Under the pieces are notes generated by a model. It was not told the origin of the DNA. It searched no databases and saw nothing but the letters and a program-made list of their open reading frames with translations. The position numbers were made by a program, and so were the translations under genes. From Fictibacillus sp. FJAT-27399 (GTDB lineage Bacteria > Bacillota > Bacilli > Bacillales > Fictibacillaceae), in contig NZ_LMVC01000002.1 in the NCBI RefSeq assembly GCF_001510655.1, forward strand, positions 1,594,388 to 1,658,387: a stretch of 64,000 nucleotides of DNA, written 5' to 3'. This document shows positions 61,812 through 64,000 of this stretch, piece by piece; the first letter of the stretch is position 1, and every line of letters begins with the position of its first letter.

Positions 61812-62805
61812 TTTCTTCACCCTTTCTGTCCATAGTCTGATGGTTCAGCTGCTTTCTCCTCGTTTTCCTCGCCTGTTCCTTTCTCGCTTCCAGCAGTTTA
61901 GGAAGGACAAGAGAGCAGACAACGATCAGCGCTGTAATCAATTTCAAATCACCCGTTTCAAAAAATTCAATCTGCAGGGCAAAGGCAATGATGATGCGAT
62001 AAACAACGGCCCCTAAAACAACCGCAAGCGTTGCACGGGCAATGGACTTTGTTCCGAACAAAGCTTCACCAATAATGACAGAAGCGAGTCCGATAATAAT
62101 CATGCCAATCCCCATCCCGACGTCAGCAAAACCTCCATATTGGGCGATGAGTGCACCAGCAAAAGCGACAAGAGCGTTTGATAACCCCAGCCCAAGAACA
62201 GTTAAGCCATCCGTGTTTGCCGAAAAACTTCGGATCATCCGCTTATTGTCTCCAGTCGCCCGGAGTGCCAACCCAATCTCCGTTTTCAGGAACCAATCAG
62301 CTGCAAATTTGATAAGAATCGTCACGATCGCCATGACAAAAAAGATGCCCCAGGTTTTTGGAAGACTATCTCCCAGTCCAATAGCTGTGAACAGCTTATT
62401 GAACATGCTGTCGAGCCCAAGTTTCTGCCAAAAGGAAGTGATTAAAGTAAATGCTGTATCTTCTCCCAGAAGCGGTACATTTGAACGCTGATCCATAATC
62501 CGGAGGTTGATGGAGTAGAGGGCGATCATCATGAGAATTCCGGATAAGAGCGGATTAATTTTTCCTTTGGTATGTAAGATTCCTGTTATACAGCCTGCGA
62601 TAAATCCAGCGAGTATTCCTGCCATCGTGGCAATAAAAGGATTCTGTCCGTGGACTATTAAACTGGCAGATATCGCTGCACCTGTTACAAAACTTCCGTC
62701 TACCGTTAAGTCTGGAAAGTCCAGGATACGGAACGAAAGGTATACACCGAGTGCCATAATGGCATAGATCACACCTGATTCCAAAGCGCTAAAGAGTGCA
62801 AACAT
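61786..62805 (-). CDS. ABC transporter permease (COG4120, TrpY-like)
   Basis: 339 residues with about nine membrane helices, in the branched-chain/ribose permease-like superfamily: LGVYLSFRILDFPDLTVDGSF at the N terminus, IGLALRATGDNKRMIRSFSAN and SNALVAFAGALIAQYGGFADVGMG in the middle. A basic C-terminal tail. ATG behind GGGGAGG. In streptococci the TrpXYZ relatives take up tryptophan or tyrosine; substrate here is not proven. Confidence 0.88.
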   Translation of the reverse strand: MFALFSALESGVIYAIMALGVYLSFRILDFPDLTVDGSFVTGAAISASLIVHGQNPFIATMAGILAGFIAGCITGILHTKGKINPLLSGILMMIALYSINLRIMDQRSNVPLLGEDTAFTLITSFWQKLGLDSMFNKLFTAIGLGDSLPKTWGIFFVMAIVTILIKFAADWFLKTEIGLALRATGDNKRMIRSFSANTDGLTVLGLGLSNALVAFAGALIAQYGGFADVGMGIGMIIIGLASVIIGEALFGTKSIARATLAVVLGAVVYRIIIAFALQIEFFETGDLKLITALIVVCSLVLPKLLEARKEQARKTRRKQLNHQTMDRKGEEIAASKFSS

Positions 62806-62875
62806 CTGTATTCCTCCCCTAAAAAGCGTTTGTCTTTATAAACTGCATACGGTTTGCTCTTTCCCTTTGCCATCG

Positions 62876-62923
62876 AAAAAAACGTGCTGGATTTGACCAA
62901 AAGCGATGTGTCAAACCCAACAC
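62876..62923 (-). terminator. Internal terminator between binding protein and permease genes
   Basis: GTGTTGGGTTTGAC and GTCAAATCCAGCAC pair (one mismatch region) around a 12-nt loop and are followed by GT7 on the minus strand. Partial termination here would give more binding protein than membrane subunits. Confidence 0.75.
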
Positions 62924-62930
62924 GGGAGAC

Positions 62931-63920
62931 TTACTTTGTATATTCAGCCATTGAGTCCCATTCAGTTTTCAGTTTGATGTTCATGGCTTTTGCAGCTTTC
63001 TTATTGATGACGAGTTTCAGCTTTTGAGGGTATTGCACCTTAATTTCGCTAGGCTTCTTTTTCCCTTTCAAAATGTCCGCTGCCATCTGCCCTGCTTCAT
63101 AGCCGATGTCATAATAATCGAATCCGTATGCGGCGAAGGCTCCGCGTTTTACAGAATCAAGCTCACCTGCAAACATCGGTATATCTTTGTCTTCAGCCAC
63201 ACTGATAACGGATTCGAGGGCAGATACTACTGTATTGTCGGTAACGATATAAAAAACATCCGCACGTCCAACGAGTGATTCTGCAGCCTGCTTCACATCC
63301 GCAGAGGTTGAGACACTGACTTCCACTGGTTTCAGATTAGATTTCTCAAGCGCTTTTTTCACAAGGTCTACCTGGGCAACAGAGTTCTGTTCTCCTTTGT
63401 TGTAAATCAAGCCCACTGTTTTTGCATCGGTCTGTTTGTCAATAAACTCTATCGTTTTTGGGATAGCATCAGGATGAGTATCCGTCGTTCCAGTAATGTT
63501 GTCTCCAGGTTTTTCAAAGCTTTGTACGAGCTTGGCTCCGACTGGATCCGTTACTGAAGTAAATACGATTGGAATGTCTTTTGTAGCGTTAAGAGCATGC
63601 TGGGCACTCGGTGTGGAGTTGGCAAAAATGAGATCTACTTTTTCACCCACAAGATTCTTGGCAATCGTCTGAGAATTGTTTGGATCTCCTTGCGCTAGCT
63701 GGACATCATACTTTACATTTTTCAGTCCGCTGGCAGAAATAGCTTTTTTAAAGCCCTTATAGGCCGCATCAAGCGACGGGTGCTCTACAATCTGAGTGAC
63801 ACCAATCTTGATTTCCTTGCCGCCTTTTTCCTCACTGTTCGTTTCTTTCGATGTTCCGCAGCCTGCCAGCAGCACCATACCAGCCAGTGAAACACCGAGT
63901 AAACCTTTCCACTTCTTCAT
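62931..63920 (-). CDS. ABC transporter substrate-binding lipoprotein (COG2984, TrpX-like)
   Basis: 329 residues from ATG 63920 behind AAGGGGG; the longer frame to 63989 adds a hydrophilic start before the signal peptide and is unlikely. Lipobox MVLLAGCG gives a lipidated Cys. Family marks: IGVTQIVEHPSLDAAYKGF, FANSTPSAQHALNATKDIPIVFTSVTDPVGAKLV and GLIYNKGEQNSVAQV. It binds an aromatic or other amino acid for import. First gene of its operon within the window. Confidence 0.9.
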   Translation of the reverse strand: MKKWKGLLGVSLAGMVLLAGCGTSKETNSEEKGGKEIKIGVTQIVEHPSLDAAYKGFKKAISASGLKNVKYDVQLAQGDPNNSQTIAKNLVGEKVDLIFANSTPSAQHALNATKDIPIVFTSVTDPVGAKLVQSFEKPGDNITGTTDTHPDAIPKTIEFIDKQTDAKTVGLIYNKGEQNSVAQVDLVKKALEKSNLKPVEVSVSTSADVKQAAESLVGRADVFYIVTDNTVVSALESVISVAEDKDIPMFAGELDSVKRGAFAAYGFDYYDIGYEAGQMAADILKGKKKPSEIKVQYPQKLKLVINKKAAKAMNIKLKTEWDSMAEYTK

Positions 63921-64000
63921 TCTCTTTTTCCCCCTTTTTACTAAAGCAGACATCTCCCTATCTCGTTGCGGCACTGGTTGAACGGTCATGCCTCTAGTAA

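Overview
This 64 kb window looks like chromosomal DNA of an aerobic, motile, probably spore-forming Bacillaceae. The support is HutP-controlled histidine genes, YteA- and YtzI-type proteins, motAB behind a SigD-type promoter, a WalR-type site, a c-di-AMP (ydaO/yuaA) riboswitch, GTG/TTG starts behind AAAGGAGG-type ribosome binding sites, and Bacillus-type palindromic intergenic repeats. A Fictibacillus-like genus is my guess from general resemblance only. No rRNA, tRNA, prophage, transposase or CRISPR array was seen.

Layout. 1-4.5 kb: end of a DUF4129 membrane protein, a decayed radical-SAM sulfatase-maturase remnant, then GNAT, CBS, AlkA, YtzI-like and DJ-1-like genes. 4.6-10 kb: a carbohydrate operon (GH2 glycosidase, binding lipoprotein, two permeases). 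10.2-16.5 kb: small genes, an NlpC/P60 hydrolase with a WalR box, PAP2 phosphatase, YteA-like protein, a low-complexity Tyr/Pro-rich protein and a formate/nitrite-family transporter whose roughly 800 nt upstream region holds three tandem structured RNA-like units; then a CzrA-like ArsR regulator. 16.7-23.6 kb: SGNH hydrolase plus ABC exporter, TerC, YihY, AI-2E/YtvI-like and acyltransferase genes. 23.6-29.7 kb: hutPHUIG with its attenuator. 29.8-36.1 kb: an amino acid permease, ktrC under a c-di-AMP riboswitch, uppP, cls and a MarR regulator. 36.2-46.2 kb: a regulator/MFS/SDR operon, a candidate C-rich small RNA, histidine phosphatase, CAP protein, orphan histidine kinase, TlpA-like protein, a decayed ECF sigma/anti-sigma locus and motAB. 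46.2-54.2 kb: palindromic repeats, M48 protease, HAD phosphatases, a GntR remnant, YetF-type protein, glpQ with Pho-box repeats, and azlCD divergent from an XRE-cupin regulator. 54.2-60.6 kb: branched-chain amino acid degradation (thioesterase, leucine dehydrogenase, E1 alpha, E1 beta, E2, E3). 60.8-64 kb: an HIT-like remnant and an amino-acid-type ABC transporter.

How it fits together. The window leans toward amino acid use: histidine catabolism, branched-chain oxidation, branched-chain export (azlCD), an APC permease and a TrpXYZ-like ABC system. Many expression signals are readable: riboswitch, HutP attenuator, WalR box, Pho box, SigD promoter, a FadR-like operator, and operators beside their own regulators. 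The most unusual element is the triple tandem RNA-like array at 15.19-15.56 kb, whose three copies keep the same helices through compensating base changes. A second theme is gene decay: four short, recognisable gene remnants sit in what would otherwise be called intergenic DNA.
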